40,978 bases of DNA, taken from positions 1 through 40,978 of the forward strand of contig JAAUUJ010000016.1 in assembly GCA_012030715.1 (NCBI GenBank), read 5' to 3'. The first letter of the stretch is position 1. Every line of letters begins with the position of its first letter. The notes below the pieces were generated by a model. That model was not told the origin of the DNA, searched no databases, and saw nothing but the letters and a program-made list of their open reading frames with translations. Source of the DNA: Synechococcaceae cyanobacterium SM2_3_1. Its GTDB lineage: Bacteria > Cyanobacteriota > Cyanobacteriia > Thermostichales > Thermostichaceae. The translations under genes and the position numbers were made by a program. Below, piece by piece: positions 19,695-31,483 of the stretch.

Positions 19695-20719
19695 ATGGAG
19701 TTCTCACAACTCACTCGCCGTCAGGCTCTTTTCTCAGGTTTTGCCGCTCTGGGTTTGAGCTTTCGATCCCGCCCCCCCTCCGTTTCTGCTTCTCCAAAGC
19801 TGGATCCAGTCACCTTTGCCACCAACTGGTATGCCCAGGCAGAACACGGAGGATTCTATCAGGCGGCGGCCACAGGCATTTACCAACGTTATGGCCTGGA
19901 TGTCACCCTCCAGATGGGAGGGACTGGGGTGAATATCCTACAACTCCTGGCCGGAGGCGCGGTTGATTTTGCCATGGGATCCAGTCTGGATGGGTTAGCA
20001 GCTCTAGAATCGAAAATCCCAATTGTAACGGTGGCGGCCATTTTTCAAAGAGATCCTCAGTGTTTATTAGTCCATCCTGACATGGGGATCGAAACGCTGG
20101 CGGATCTGAAAGCACATCCCATTTTCGTTTCTCTAGGGGCAAACCTCACCTACTGGCCATTCCTCCGCGCCCGGTTCGGATTTACAGATGATCAGAAGCG
20201 CCCTTACACCTCAAGCCTGGGACCGTTTCTCATGGATCAAAGCAGTGCTCAGCAGGGCTACATTACCGCCGAGCCTTACCGCATTGAAAAACAGGCAGGA
20301 TTTAAGCCCAAAACTTTTCTCCTGGCGGATGATGGCTATACCCCTTACGCCACCACGATTGAGACCACCCAACGACTGATCAACACCCAACCTGATCGGG
20401 TACAACGCTTTGTGGATGCCTCCATTGCAGGATGGGAGTCCTATCTCCAGGATCCGGAACCTGCTCACCACCTAATTCAGGAAGTCAACCCCAACATGCC
20501 GTCGGATCTGCTGGCCTATGGCTATCAGGAGCTGAAAGCGCTGGATATTGTCACTTCTGGAGATGCAAAATTCTGGGCCTTGGAGCCATGACCGATCAGC
20601 GCTGGCAGGAGCTTTTCCAGATGATGACCGAAGCTGGATTGGTTCCCCCAGATCTGCCCTATGAGCAAGCCTATACCCTGCGGTTTTTGCACCCTCCTCC
20701 TGCATCCACCCCTGCGTGA
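19695..20719 (+). pseudogene. NMT1/SsuA-like ABC substrate-binding protein, single frameshift
   Basis: MEFSQLTRRQALFSGFAALGLS (TAT-like), FATNWYAQAEHGGFYQAAATGIYQRYGLDVT. Frame breaks at GCAAAATTCTG (~20568); alternate frame continues KILGLGAMTDQRWQELFQMMTEAGLVP. Confidence 0.85.
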
Positions 20720-20902
20720 ACCCGCAAAACTTATAATTTTCTACGTTTAACCTCTTGATCTTCCCCCAAAACCGTAGCTTATAATACAGAAAGAAAAGAA
20801 ATCGTTCATCTCTCTCACACGATTCAGCGACTGCCTGAGGTCAGTGGAATGCAGAAGTTGATCCGATAGAGAGACGGAAGTAGGGGACTCACCCCGAAGG
20901 AA

Positions 20903-20939
20903 CGCGCCTCAACTGCACACATTGCTTTATTGGAGGCGA
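20903..20939 (+). promoter_or_regulatory. leader hairpin overlapping ribosome-binding site of DUF4278 gene
   Basis: CGCCTC (20905-20910) pairs with GAGGCG (20933-20938); GGAGG is the likely Shine-Dalgarno of ATG 20943. Confidence 0.45.
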
Positions 20940-20942
20940 ACC

Positions 20943-21392
20943 ATGGAACTCACTTATCGTGGCCTTGAGTTTAATCACATTTCAGTGACCGAAGTGTCTC
21001 CGGGTAAGGTGGGTGGCAAGTATCGCGGTCTGGACTGGCGCTTCCGCCATCTGTCTAAGCCCCCTGTGCTTCAGACCAACCTGGATCTGATGTATCGTGG
21101 CCTAACCTACCAGACTCATCAGTCCACACCTGCAGCTGCTCCTGACACCCTGGTTACACCAATTGCTTTCACCACTCCCGAGCCCCTTTCTTCTGTGGAA
21201 GCTCTGGCGCGAGTGATGATGCTAGGTCACCAGCGGGCTCTTAAGATCCGTCAGCAATCCATGCTGGAGCGATCTGCTGAGGAAATCGGCCTGGATTCCA
21301 CCCATGTTGCTGGCTACTGGAACAAGATCCAGGGGAAAGTTCACCCCAGCTTCCGCGAGAGCTACGACCGTAGCCACGCCACCATGAGCTAG
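20943..21392 (+). CDS. DUF4278 domain-containing protein
   Basis: MELTYRGLEFNH... and repeated YRGL.Y/W motifs typical of DUF4278. Confidence 0.8.
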   Translation: MELTYRGLEFNHISVTEVSPGKVGGKYRGLDWRFRHLSKPPVLQTNLDLMYRGLTYQTHQSTPAAAPDTLVTPIAFTTPEPLSSVEALARVMMLGHQRALKIRQQSMLERSAEEIGLDSTHVAGYWNKIQGKVHPSFRESYDRSHATMS

Positions 21393-21575
21393 TCCGATCA
21401 ACCTGCTCTTGATCTGAGGATCTAAACTTCTCATCTGGACCCACCGGAGATCTGCCAAGGTTTCGGGTGGGCTTCAGCTCATTAATCCCCAGGAATGTCA
21501 ACAATTGAGAATACTCTTGCGAATCCTCCTGCTGGAATGCCATGATCAGATGCGCTTTTCTGCTTGATCATTGAC

Positions 21576-22652
21576 ATGTCTTCATCCTCTACCTCCACCC
21601 CGACCCCAGCTCATGATCTGATTTTGCGAGCTGCGAAAGGCGAAACTCTGGAACGCCCGCCTGTGTGGATGATGCGGCAGGCAGGACGGTATATGGAGGT
21701 ATATCGCCGTTTACAACAGAAGTATTCCTTTAAAGAACGCTGCGAACTACCCGAACTGGCAATTGAAATCTCATTGCAACCCTTTCGGGCCTTTGCCCCC
21801 GATGGCGTGATCATGTTCTCGGATATCCTCACTCCTCTGGAAGGCATGGGGATTCCATTTCAGCTGGTGGAACATCAGGGACCCATCATTGATCCCCCGA
21901 TCCGCAGTCAGGCCCAGGTGGATCAGGTGCAGCCTCTGGATCCAGCCGCCAGCCTGCCTTTTATCCGTGAGATCCTGGGAACCTTGCGGCGGGAGGTGGA
22001 AGGCAAAGCGACACTGCTAGGTTTTGTGGGAGCCCCCTGGACGCTGGCCTGTTATGCGGTGGAGGGACGGGGATCCAAAGAGTACGCCCACATCAAAGGC
22101 ATGGCTTTCTCGGAACCCCAACTGTTGCATCAACTGCTGCAGAAACTGGCCGATAGTATTGCCACCTATGTCTGTTATCAACTGGAGTGCGGCGCACAGG
22201 TGGTGCAGATCTTTGATACCTGGGCAGGTCAGCTCAGTCCTCAGGACTATGAAGTCTGGGCACTTCCCTACGAACGCCAGATCGTGGAGAAGGTGAAACA
22301 CCGCTATCCAGAGGCGACACTGGTTCTGTACATGAATGGCATCAGCGGTGTGTTGGAACGGGCCAAGCAGTCAGGAGTGGATCTGATCAGCCTGGATTGG
22401 ATGGTGGATATGGCCGAAGCTCGACAGCGGTTGGGTTCTCTACCTGTCCAGGGCAACCTGGATCCCATGGTCTTACTGGGCAGCCCTGAATTGATCCGTG
22501 AACGGACGCTGGATGTGATCCAGAAAGCAGGCCCAACCGGACACATCATGAACCTGGGGCACGGCATTCACCAGACCACACCCGAAGCTAACGTGCATCA
22601 CTTTTTCGATACAGTGCGGCAGGCCGCTGATCTTTTAAAAGCTGATGCTTAA
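21576..22652 (+). CDS. hemE: uroporphyrinogen decarboxylase
   Basis: [80 protein letters not shown]. Confidence 0.97.
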   Translation: MSSSSTSTPTPAHDLILRAAKGETLERPPVWMMRQAGRYMEVYRRLQQKYSFKERCELPELAIEISLQPFRAFAPDGVIMFSDILTPLEGMGIPFQLVEHQGPIIDPPIRSQAQVDQVQPLDPAASLPFIREILGTLRREVEGKATLLGFVGAPWTLACYAVEGRGSKEYAHIKGMAFSEPQLLHQLLQKLADSIATYVCYQLECGAQVVQIFDTWAGQLSPQDYEVWALPYERQIVEKVKHRYPEATLVLYMNGISGVLERAKQSGVDLISLDWMVDMAEARQRLGSLPVQGNLDPMVLLGSPELIRERTLDVIQKAGPTGHIMNLGHGIHQTTPEANVHHFFDTVRQAADLLKADA

Positions 22653-22826
22653 ATATTTGCGTTGGCGAATACTTGCAATCCACTGATCCCGTTCAACTCA
22701 GATTTGGCTCATGGTTCTAGTTCCTACGAGTGTTCAATTACCAAGCTAAAGCAGTAATGAACTTGATCATCATGGGCACACCTGTAAAACAGGTAGATTG
22801 TAGCTATTGCAATGTCCCCTAAACAG

Positions 22827-23222
22827 TTACCTAGCCGGAGCCATCAACTCCATACGAATGCCACCTGGAATGTAGAACATCATGTGTTGGGTAGGGCCTT
22901 TGCCGAGTAGTTCTGGAGCAAATTCAATCTCAACATCTTCAGTATTTTTGAGTCTTTCGTACATAGTATTGAGAGTTTCAACCCCGTCCACCTTAAAAGC
23001 AAAGTGATGCAAGCCAATATTTGTTTTCCGATCAAAGGGTGTGGCATGATCAGTTGCTTGCCAAAGAGTGAGTAATGTCGTCCCATCGGATAAAAAGTAA
23101 GCCGGGTATTCGGGGACAGTACCCACCTGTTCAAACTCTAAAACATTCACAAAGAAGTCGCGGGTTGCGTCAATATTGGGAACAGTCAAACCGATATGGT
23201 GGGCACCTTGGGTAATGGCCAT
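22827..23222 (-). CDS. VOC/glyoxalase family protein
   Basis: GAHHIGLTVPNIDATRDFFVNVLEFE... IGLHHFAFKVD ... FYIPGGIRMELMAP. Confidence 0.88.
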   Translation of the reverse strand: MAITQGAHHIGLTVPNIDATRDFFVNVLEFEQVGTVPEYPAYFLSDGTTLLTLWQATDHATPFDRKTNIGLHHFAFKVDGVETLNTMYERLKNTEDVEIEFAPELLGKGPTQHMMFYIPGGIRMELMAPAR

Positions 23223-23412
23223 GGTAAAAACTCCTAAACTGGATGAGATGATTTGAGGAAGCGATCAATGAACCAGCAGAATCAGACAAGTAGATTATTG
23301 CAAATAGGTTAATTGATTTCCCGATTTGAATCCTTGACTGGGATCAAGTTCTCAATATTCGGCAACATCCTCTAACCACTCCGGGGTGAAGGTGATCACC
23401 TGGAAACCAGGC

Positions 23413-26136
23413 TTAGAGAGTCTGAGTAGCCCGCCACACCCGCTCCGGGGTCATCGGTAGCTGCCGCAGTCGTACCCCTGTTGCATTAGCAATCGCATTG
23501 GCAATCGCCGGAGCTGTGCCATTAATCGTGATCTCTCCTACCCCCTTGCCCCCAAAAGGACCGAAGGGATCCGGACGTTCCACAAGAAAGATCTCCATCG
23601 ACGGCAGATCCAGAGCTGTGGGAATGCGGTAAAAGCGAAAGCCAGGGTTCAGGATCCAACCTGCTTCATCCCAGTGCAACTCCTCCATCAGGGCATACCC
23701 GATCCCCATGGCCGTTCCTCCTGCCGCCTGACCTTCACAAATGCGGGGGTTCACCGCCGTACCCAGATCCAGGGCCTGCACACAGCGCAACACCTGCACC
23801 TCTCCTGTTTCCAGATCCACCTCCACTTCGACTCCCTGAACTGCAAACGTGAGGGTGGATTGATCAGCCGTGTAGGTCTCGCTGACTGTCAACTTCTCGG
23901 GATCCATGCGCTGGGCCAGTTCCGCTAGAGTTAGCTGCTGGGTTGAAGTGGAGATCCCTTCAGCCTCCCAGGTTAGATCTGTAGGGGGAATCTGCAAAAG
24001 ACGTGCGCCTTCCACCAGCAGCTGATCCCGTAGTTTTTGAGCAGCTATACGAACCGCCTGACCCGAGATGTAGAGCGTTGCAGAGGCATAGGATCCAGCG
24101 TCAAAAGGAGTCTGTTGGGTGTCACCAGTAAGCAGATGCAGGCGATCCACAGTGGTTCTCAGCACCTGAGCCGCAATCTGACGCAGCGTTGTATCCGATC
24201 CGGTTCCCACATCCACGGATCCTGAGCGCAGTAAATAGGTGCCATCCAGCTGCAAGCTCAGGGTCACCCCCGCTGCATGAATCTTGGCCAGACCACTTCC
24301 CTGCATGGAAACGGCAATCCCCTTTCCCCGTCGCCGTGATCCTGCCTCTACAGAGCTGAAGGATGTGTCCAGTTCACGGGCCACAATCTCCAGACATTGA
24401 TCCAGGGCATAGCTGCCAATGACATTAAAGTGACTGCCACCCTGTCCCAGCGTTAGGACATCACCTGCGCGGATCAGATTGCGGCGGCGGATCTCCACCG
24501 GATCGATTTGTAATTTTGCAGCCAGTTCATCCATCTGGGTTTCCACAGCAAAGATCCCCTGAGTAGCTCCGTAGCCTCGAAAAGCTCCCGCAGGCATGGT
24601 GTTGGTATAAATGGCCTGGCCGTGAAAGCGTTGATGGGGGCAGCGATAGATCCCCAGACCAATAAAGCCTGTTAAAAAAACGACGGTCTGACCATGGTTG
24701 CCATAGGCTCCAGTATTGGCGATTGCCTCCATTTCCTGTGCCACAAGGGTTCCATCCCGTTTAGCCCCTGTTTTCAAGCGGATCTGCATGGCGTGACGGC
24801 TGTTGGTGGCCGTAAATTCCTCCTCGCGGGTGAGTTCCCAGTAAACGGGACGTCCTGTGTGCAGGGTGGCCAGGGCACAGAGATCCTCCGTGAGAATTTC
24901 CTGTTTATTGCCAAACCCTCCCCCGATCTTGGCCTTGTATACCCGAATACTCTCCAGAGGCCGATCCAGGATCTGAGACAAGACCCGCTGACAGTGAAAA
25001 GGTACCTGGGTACTGGATCGCACCACCAGCGTTCCGTCCGCCTCCAGCCAGCTCAGACTGACGTGAGGTTCCAGATGGGTGTGTTGTACCGCAGGTAGAT
25101 CGTAAACATGCTCCAGGATCAGATCTGCATCCCCAAAACCTTGGTTCACACTCCCACTTTCCAGCTTCACCTCGGCCACCCGATTGTGCTCAGGATCAAG
25201 AATATTGATGGCATCCGCCTCATCATGGATGATCGGTGCTCCCTCCCCCATTGCCTCCAGTGGATCCAGCACATGGGGCAGCAGTTCATAATCCACCTGA
25301 ATTAACGCACAGGCCTGCTCAGCAATGGCCAGAGATTCTGCCACCACCACCGCTACCCGATCCCCCACAAACCTCACCTTCTGATCCAGAAGGACATGAT
25401 CTAAAGGATCCGGAACTGGCTCCGCATGACCAGCCGTGGTGTAGGGTCGACGGGGAACATCCTGGTGGGTAAGCACCGCATGCACTCCTGATAAAGATTT
25501 CGCAGCTTCGGTCGAGAGATGGCGGATGCGGGCATGGGCATGAGGAGAGCGCAACACCTTTAAATGGAGCACATCCTGAGGCAACCCATCGCCTGTGTAG
25601 GCAGGCTTTCCGGTCACAATCGCCGGGCCATCCAGTTTGGCAATACTCTGACCCACTGGATCGGGTGTGGAGCTGACAACAGTGGATGATTGTCCCTGAA
25701 TACTTTCAAGAATGGCCTGGTACCCTGTACAGCGACAGAGATTCCCCCGCAATTGGGATCGCAGTTCTGTTTCCGTGGGCAAAGCATCCGCACAGAGATA
25801 GCGAGCCGACAGGATCAGGCCAGGGGTACAAAAGCCGCACTGAAATCCCTGCCCCTGCAGGAACTGCTGCTGCATCGGATCCAGACCCTGCTCAGAAGCC
25901 AGTCCCTCGATCGTGGTGATCTGATGGCCCTGTAAACGGCTGGCCGGATAAAGACAGCTGTGAATCGGCACCCCCTCCAGTAAAACGGTACAGGCCCCAC
26001 AATCGCCGCTTTCGCAGGCACGATGCACCCCTACCCATCCCAGTTGCCGCAATACACTCAGCAGGCTTAAGCCAGGAGGGAGGCTTTGAGTATAGGACTG
26101 ACTATTGACTTGAAAAGTGAGTGGGTGCATTGCCAC
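23413..26136 (-). CDS. xanthine dehydrogenase-family fusion: [2Fe-2S] subunit + molybdopterin-binding subunit
   Basis: CESGDCGACTVLL and CGFCTPGLILSA, CRCTGY (2Fe-2S domains), then AKIGGGFGNKQ, GAFRGYGATQG, GVGEITINGTAPAIANAIANATG. Confidence 0.92.
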   Translation of the reverse strand: MAMHPLTFQVNSQSYTQSLPPGLSLLSVLRQLGWVGVHRACESGDCGACTVLLEGVPIHSCLYPASRLQGHQITTIEGLASEQGLDPMQQQFLQGQGFQCGFCTPGLILSARYLCADALPTETELRSQLRGNLCRCTGYQAILESIQGQSSTVVSSTPDPVGQSIAKLDGPAIVTGKPAYTGDGLPQDVLHLKVLRSPHAHARIRHLSTEAAKSLSGVHAVLTHQDVPRRPYTTAGHAEPVPDPLDHVLLDQKVRFVGDRVAVVVAESLAIAEQACALIQVDYELLPHVLDPLEAMGEGAPIIHDEADAINILDPEHNRVAEVKLESGSVNQGFGDADLILEHVYDLPAVQHTHLEPHVSLSWLEADGTLVVRSSTQVPFHCQRVLSQILDRPLESIRVYKAKIGGGFGNKQEILTEDLCALATLHTGRPVYWELTREEEFTATNSRHAMQIRLKTGAKRDGTLVAQEMEAIANTGAYGNHGQTVVFLTGFIGLGIYRCPHQRFHGQAIYTNTMPAGAFRGYGATQGIFAVETQMDELAAKLQIDPVEIRRRNLIRAGDVLTLGQGGSHFNVIGSYALDQCLEIVARELDTSFSSVEAGSRRRGKGIAVSMQGSGLAKIHAAGVTLSLQLDGTYLLRSGSVDVGTGSDTTLRQIAAQVLRTTVDRLHLLTGDTQQTPFDAGSYASATLYISGQAVRIAAQKLRDQLLVEGARLLQIPPTDLTWEAEGISTSTQQLTLAELAQRMDPEKLTVSETYTADQSTLTFAVQGVEVEVDLETGEVQVLRCVQALDLGTAVNPRICEGQAAGGTAMGIGYALMEELHWDEAGWILNPGFRFYRIPTALDLPSMEIFLVERPDPFGPFGGKGVGEITINGTAPAIANAIANATGVRLRQLPMTPERVWRATQTL

Positions 26137-26192
26137 AGCCAGGAGATCTGTCTCACCCTATCTGCGGCGCTTTCACTTAATTGTGCTCAGAC

Positions 26193-27071
26193 TTACGAAC
26201 TCTGCATGATTCTCTGGATCCAGGCGCTGATCGTCTGCATCACGCTCCCAGCATCCCGATCATGCAGCAGATCATGCTCAGACTCCGGAAATTCCTGCAA
26301 CGTGACCTCCGCCCCACCTGGCTGGAGCGCCTGAAAAAACTTCACCGCGCCCTCAGCATCGACCACCCGATCCCGCGAGGTATAGAGGATCAACATCGGT
26401 AAGTTAAGCTGATCAGCTCTCTGAATACAACGACGACCACTCCGCCATAGCTCTGCTACAAATCTGGCCCTCGAGATCCCCGTAATCCATGGATCCAGAC
26501 TCATATTGGTCTGCTGCTCCGGTAACGAGGTCACCTTCGAGGGAGTGTAGCGGTTTTTGAGGATGAGCCAGGGGGCGATTTTTTCTAGGAGCAACAAGGT
26601 TCGCAGCGTCAGAGGCGTGAAATAAGAAGCAATGCTGAAGGCAGGACTGATTAAGACCAACCCTCGTAACTCCCCCGGGTGAGACAGCGCATATTCCACC
26701 GCCAGATTGGCCCCTGTGCTGTAGCCCACCCAGATCGGAGCCTGAATCTGCTGCTGGATCACCTCCAGATCCTGTAGGTAATGGTTGAAGCGAGGTACCC
26801 ATCCACGCCAGCCAGGGGTGCGGCCAAACCCTCGCAGATCAGGTGCGTAACTGTTCCATCCCTGCAGCAGCAGTCCAGTACCTAACTCATAGAAGCGACC
26901 CCCATAGTCCCCTTTGCCATGGATAAAGAGAAGATTACCCACCGGATCCGCTGAATCCACTGGTGCATATAGAGGGTAACCCCATCCGGCAAGACCACCA
27001 GAGAAGAAAGGGAAGAAGCGGGGGATTGGGTAACCACAGATCCAAAAAACGCACCAGCAACGAGCTGCCAA
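26193..27071 (-). CDS. alpha/beta hydrolase (monoacylglycerol-lipase-like)
   Basis: LLFIHGKGDYGGRFYELG, DLRGFGRTPG, GYSTGANLAVEYAL, TSRDRVVDAEGA, SEHDLLHD. Confidence 0.88.
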   Translation of the reverse strand: MAARCWCVFWICGYPIPRFFPFFSGGLAGWGYPLYAPVDSADPVGNLLFIHGKGDYGGRFYELGTGLLLQGWNSYAPDLRGFGRTPGWRGWVPRFNHYLQDLEVIQQQIQAPIWVGYSTGANLAVEYALSHPGELRGLVLISPAFSIASYFTPLTLRTLLLLEKIAPWLILKNRYTPSKVTSLPEQQTNMSLDPWITGISRARFVAELWRSGRRCIQRADQLNLPMLILYTSRDRVVDAEGAVKFFQALQPGGAEVTLQEFPESEHDLLHDRDAGSVMQTISAWIQRIMQSS

Positions 27072-27079
27072 AATCTCAA

Positions 27080-28306
27080 TCAGGTGTTGCGAATCTGGAC
27101 AGGCATTACCAGATAGCGGAGCTGCATCGCCCCCACAGGTTGCCAGACGGCGGGTTGGGCCTGACCATTGAGAAAGATTTTCACATCCTGAGTATTGATC
27201 ACCTTCAGGGCATCCAGCAAATATTTCACGTTGAAGGCAATTTCTAGATCTTCCCCACTCAGTTGTACAGGGAGGAACTCTTCCCCACTCCCCACATCTG
27301 GGGCTTCTGTACTGATGGTCAGGGTTTGATCAGCCTCTGAGAAGCGAAATTTAACAATGTCATTCTTCTGGGCAGCAAATACCGCGATCCGCTCCAGCAC
27401 CTCAATCAGAGGTTTACGTTCCACCGTGACCTGGCGTTGAAATTCGGAGGGCATGAGGCGGTGATAGTCAGGGTACTGGCCATCCAGCAAACGGCTGGTG
27501 ATCAGGTGGCGTTCCAGACCAAATTGCACCTGGCTGCTGTTGAACTGTAGCGTCAGAGTGGCTTCCGGTTGGTTGCCCAGGATCCGCTCCAGTTCCCGCA
27601 GGGCCCGAGCAGGAATCGTGAAGTTTAGCTGACCGTTGGGGGGCTGCAGCGCAGGGCCGTCCTCACTGAGGTTCAGGGGCACTTTCACAGTGGCGAGACG
27701 GTGTCCATCGGTGGCCGCAAACTCCAGGATTGGTTCCTCTTCCACCAACAGCTTTACATGCACTCCGGTCAGTACCTGCTTGGTTTCGTCACTGGAGGCA
27801 GCAAACAGAGTTTGACTGATCCCCTGCAATAGGCTTTCCACCGAGAGTTCCAGCCGATCAGCCGCCACGATTTCGGGCAGGGCCGGAAAATCTTCTGCCG
27901 CCATACCCCGCACCTGATATCGGCCAGATCCGGAGGACAGATGCATCGATCCCTGGGGGTTCTCCTGCTCAAGCGTGACTTCGCCATTGGGCAAACGGCT
28001 GACAATGTCGTTCAGCAACCGGGCGGGCAAGGTGGTTTTCCCCCCCTGCATCACCTGAGCCTCAAACTCGCTACGGATCCCCAGGTTGAGATCAAAGGCG
28101 GTCAGGGCAACCCTGCTAGTTTCCGGGTCTACTTCCAAAAGCACATTGGCCAGCACCGGCAGGGAAGGACGACTGGCCACCGCTCGCCCCACCGAGGCCA
28201 GCTGTTGACTGAGGGCAGTTTGACTGCAAACAAACTTGAGGGCAGTTTCGCTCTCCGCCGCTATCGATGCCTCAGACACAGAACTTGTAACCATGGCTTG
28301 TCCCAA
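27080..28306 (-). CDS. dnaN: DNA polymerase III subunit beta
   Basis: Full-length sliding clamp: ALSQQLASVGRAVASRPSLPVLANVLLEV ... C-terminal YLVMPVQIRN. Confidence 0.96.
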   Translation of the reverse strand: MGQAMVTSSVSEASIAAESETALKFVCSQTALSQQLASVGRAVASRPSLPVLANVLLEVDPETSRVALTAFDLNLGIRSEFEAQVMQGGKTTLPARLLNDIVSRLPNGEVTLEQENPQGSMHLSSGSGRYQVRGMAAEDFPALPEIVAADRLELSVESLLQGISQTLFAASSDETKQVLTGVHVKLLVEEEPILEFAATDGHRLATVKVPLNLSEDGPALQPPNGQLNFTIPARALRELERILGNQPEATLTLQFNSSQVQFGLERHLITSRLLDGQYPDYHRLMPSEFQRQVTVERKPLIEVLERIAVFAAQKNDIVKFRFSEADQTLTISTEAPDVGSGEEFLPVQLSGEDLEIAFNVKYLLDALKVINTQDVKIFLNGQAQPAVWQPVGAMQLRYLVMPVQIRNT

Positions 28307-28444
28307 CCCACCGTCATTCGCTGCACGACAAGCACCATCCTACACCCAGCACCCCGGATCGGCGGCAAGATCGGCAGTGGCTGAATTAGCAACTTGACCT
28401 TTGCCCTATATCAAGGCTGCTACTGCTTTATATAAATAGATCAA

Positions 28445-28785
<341 letters not shown>

Positions 28786-28832
28786 GATCAAGGCTATTAA
28801 GTTTTCTCAAACACATGCATTGCTTTTAGGCT

Positions 28833-30215
28833 CTACACCGAGCCCCCTGCCACCAGACGCAGTTGTTCCCCCAGTTGCTGAATCTGCTTGGCAAAGACCA
28901 GATCTTCTTTCATCAGCTGACTCACTTTTTCCAGGCTGTACATAACCGTGGTGTGATCTTTACCCCCAAGCGCCTCCCCAATTTTGGGCAGACTTAACTG
29001 AGTGTAATGCCGCATGAGGTACATGGCCACCTTGCGAGCCTGAGTGATCTCCCGCTTCCGAGATTGTCCCAGCAGATCTTCCTGTGAAACACCCAGGGTG
29101 TCACAAACCGTATCCAGGATCAGGTCAGGGGTCACTTCTCTGGGTTCTGAGGGGGGATTGAGAATGGGCTGAATATTATCCACGGTCATGGCCAGACCTG
29201 AGATCGACACAAAGGCTACGGCGCGGATCAGGGCTCCCTCTAACTCACGAATGTTGTTGGTGTAGGTGGAGGCAATGTATTCAATCACATTTGCAGGCAG
29301 GCGCATGCCTTCGTACTCAGCTTTTTTCTGGAGAATCGCCATCCGGGTTTCAATGTCTGGTGCCTGAATATCGGCAATCAACCCCATCGAGAAGCGGGAA
29401 CAGAGCCGATCCTGGAGTCGAGGAATCAGATGAGGGGAGCGATCTGCGGCCAGGACAATTTGCTTGCCGGTTTCGTGCAGCGTATTAAAGGTGTGAAAAA
29501 ATTCCTCCTGGGTGGATTCTTTGCCCTCAATGAACTGAATATCATCCACCAGTAAAATGTCCACTTCGCGATAGTGCTCCCGAAAAGCGGCTTTGCTGTT
29601 GCGGCGGATGGCATCAATATGATCATTAATAAAGCGCTCGGTGGAGACGTAGGAGATGCGGGCGCGGGGATTCACCTCCAGGCAGTAGTGACCAATGGCC
29701 TGCATCAGATGGGTCTTTCCCAACCCTACGCCGCCACAGAGAAACAGGGGGTTGTACGCCCGTCCCGGCATTTCAGCTACCGCCAAAGCTGCAGCATGGG
29801 CCATGCGGTTGTTGGATCCCACCACAAAGCGCGAAAAAGTGTATTTGGGGTTGAGATTGAGTTCAGCTGAGCGCAGGGGCAGCGCGCTGGATACCTCCAG
29901 GGGGGGAGCCGGAAGTGTGGGCTCCGTGGGCATGATCAGATCTTCGTTGGCATGTTCAGAGACTGAAAATTGCACGGCAATTGGGCGACCGACAATCCCC
30001 TGCACGACTTCTGCGATCGTGGGGGCGTAATGCTTTTGAAGCCAGCCGCGGGCAAAGTTATTGGGGGTGCAGATGGTGAGACAGCTATCCGTCAGCGTTT
30101 CCGGCTTGGCCGTCTTGATCCACGACTCAAACGTGGGACGGCTGAGCTGCAGCTGTAGATGGCTCAGAACCTGATCCCAAAGTTGGTCGAGGGTGATCTC
30201 CAGAATTTCGGCCAC
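28833..30215 (-). CDS. dnaA: chromosomal replication initiator protein DnaA
   Basis: [53 protein letters not shown]. Likely GTG start at [13 protein letters not shown]. Confidence 0.96.
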   Translation of the reverse strand: MAEILEITLDQLWDQVLSHLQLQLSRPTFESWIKTAKPETLTDSCLTICTPNNFARGWLQKHYAPTIAEVVQGIVGRPIAVQFSVSEHANEDLIMPTEPTLPAPPLEVSSALPLRSAELNLNPKYTFSRFVVGSNNRMAHAAALAVAEMPGRAYNPLFLCGGVGLGKTHLMQAIGHYCLEVNPRARISYVSTERFINDHIDAIRRNSKAAFREHYREVDILLVDDIQFIEGKESTQEEFFHTFNTLHETGKQIVLAADRSPHLIPRLQDRLCSRFSMGLIADIQAPDIETRMAILQKKAEYEGMRLPANVIEYIASTYTNNIRELEGALIRAVAFVSISGLAMTVDNIQPILNPPSEPREVTPDLILDTVCDTLGVSQEDLLGQSRKREITQARKVAMYLMRHYTQLSLPKIGEALGGKDHTTVMYSLEKVSQLMKEDLVFAKQIQQLGEQLRLVAGGSV

Positions 30216-30491
30216 GGTAGTCTTTAGAGAGGAACCGATGCAGTGAATTGTGACAAAAAAAAGAGGGGGAGGCGACAGGTCAAGGAAAATACATAAGTAA
30301 GCCCTAATGTCAAGAGACATAATAATCCCGCCCCTGAACCGATCAGGGACTCGGGCAACTGACCTCTGAGTTGAGAGTTTTAATACTGTAGCCTCAGTTG
30401 GCCGCGGATCCAATCTGGATGAAGTGGACAAAGTTCGCTATGATCTTGGGTCTGCTCACCTCATCACCCTCCCTCAGGAGGACATCTCATT

Positions 30492-30632
30492 ATGACCAAG
30501 CGAACTCTCGAAGGAACCAACCGCAAACGACTGCGTGTCTCTGGTTTCCGTAAACGCATGCAAACAGCAGCAGGGCGCAATGTGCTGCGGCGGCGACGGA
30601 GCAAGGGTCGGGCTCGCCTAGCGGTGCAGTAG
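30492..30632 (+). CDS. rpmH: 50S ribosomal protein L34
   Basis: [46 protein letters not shown]; below the ORF track cutoff. Confidence 0.97.
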   Translation: MTKRTLEGTNRKRLRVSGFRKRMQTAAGRNVLRRRRSKGRARLAVQ

Positions 30633-30636
30633 ATCC

Positions 30637-31011
30637 GTGCTGCCTGCCTGCCATCGGCTGCGGGAACGGCGTGCTTTTGGACGGCTTTACCAGATGGGCA
30701 AGCGTCGATCGGGGCGGATGATTTCGCTGATCTGGCTGGCGGGGAAGTCAGGGGAAAGCGCTTCGCCAGAACCTACCCGCCTTGCAGTGGTGGTCAGTAA
30801 GAAAGTGAGCAAGCGAGCAGTGGTGCGTAACCGGATCCGTCGTCGTCTGCGGCATGCCCTCAGGATAGTTTGTCCCCACTTACGTCCAGGGTTCTGGGTC
30901 CTCCTCACAGCACGAACAGCAATATTAGAAGCATCCTGGCCCCAGATCCAGACCGAAGTGGAACAGGTGTTGCGTCAGGCATGTTTATTATCTGAATCCT
31001 GCCAAGGCTAA
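30637..31011 (+). CDS. rnpA: ribonuclease P protein component
   Basis: GTG start; RLRERRAFGRLYQMGKRR, VSKKVSKRAVVRNRIRRRLRHALR; directly downstream of rpmH. Confidence 0.94.
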   Translation: MLPACHRLRERRAFGRLYQMGKRRSGRMISLIWLAGKSGESASPEPTRLAVVVSKKVSKRAVVRNRIRRRLRHALRIVCPHLRPGFWVLLTARTAILEASWPQIQTEVEQVLRQACLLSESCQG

Positions 31012-31058
31012 AAAAAGTTTAAGCTAAACATAAGGCAGTTCAGATCATCACAATATCT

Positions 31059-31442
31059 ATGGCAATTCAGGAAGATGTCTTCTATGAGGGAGGACCCCAC
31101 AGCGGCGATCTGATCATCAATACCATTGTGGGGGCGACGATCATTGGTTTGCCTCTCTTGATTGGGGCACTGGTGCGCAAGATCTGGGTCAAGTACCGGA
31201 TTACCAACCGTCGCATTACGGTTTATGGGGGGTGGGGAGGCAAACAACGGATTGACGTGATCTATAAGGAGATCGAGAAGATTGCCAAGGTCCCGCGAGG
31301 ATGGGGCAGCTGGGGAGATATGGTCCTGACTCTGAAGGATGGTAGCCGTCTAGAACTGCTTTCAGTCCCCAATTTCCGGGAACTGCATGATTATATTCAG
31401 GAGCGGATCGAAGAGCAAACCCCTGGTCAGGAGAAACATTAA
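31059..31442 (+). CDS. PH-domain (bPH) membrane-associated protein
   Basis: TM segment, then VKYRITNRRITVYGGWGGKQRIDVIYKEIEKI...GDMVLTLKDGSRLELLSVPN. Confidence 0.75.
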   Translation: MAIQEDVFYEGGPHSGDLIINTIVGATIIGLPLLIGALVRKIWVKYRITNRRITVYGGWGGKQRIDVIYKEIEKIAKVPRGWGSWGDMVLTLKDGSRLELLSVPNFRELHDYIQERIEEQTPGQEKH

Positions 31443-31483
31443 AGTCCAAGAATGGAGTTGGATACCTTCAAGGGGAGGCTGCT

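Noticed and set aside
22785-22800. ACCTGTAAAACAGGT hairpin between hemE and the VOC gene
   Set aside because: Short perfect stem but no T-tract; too weak to call a terminator or operator.
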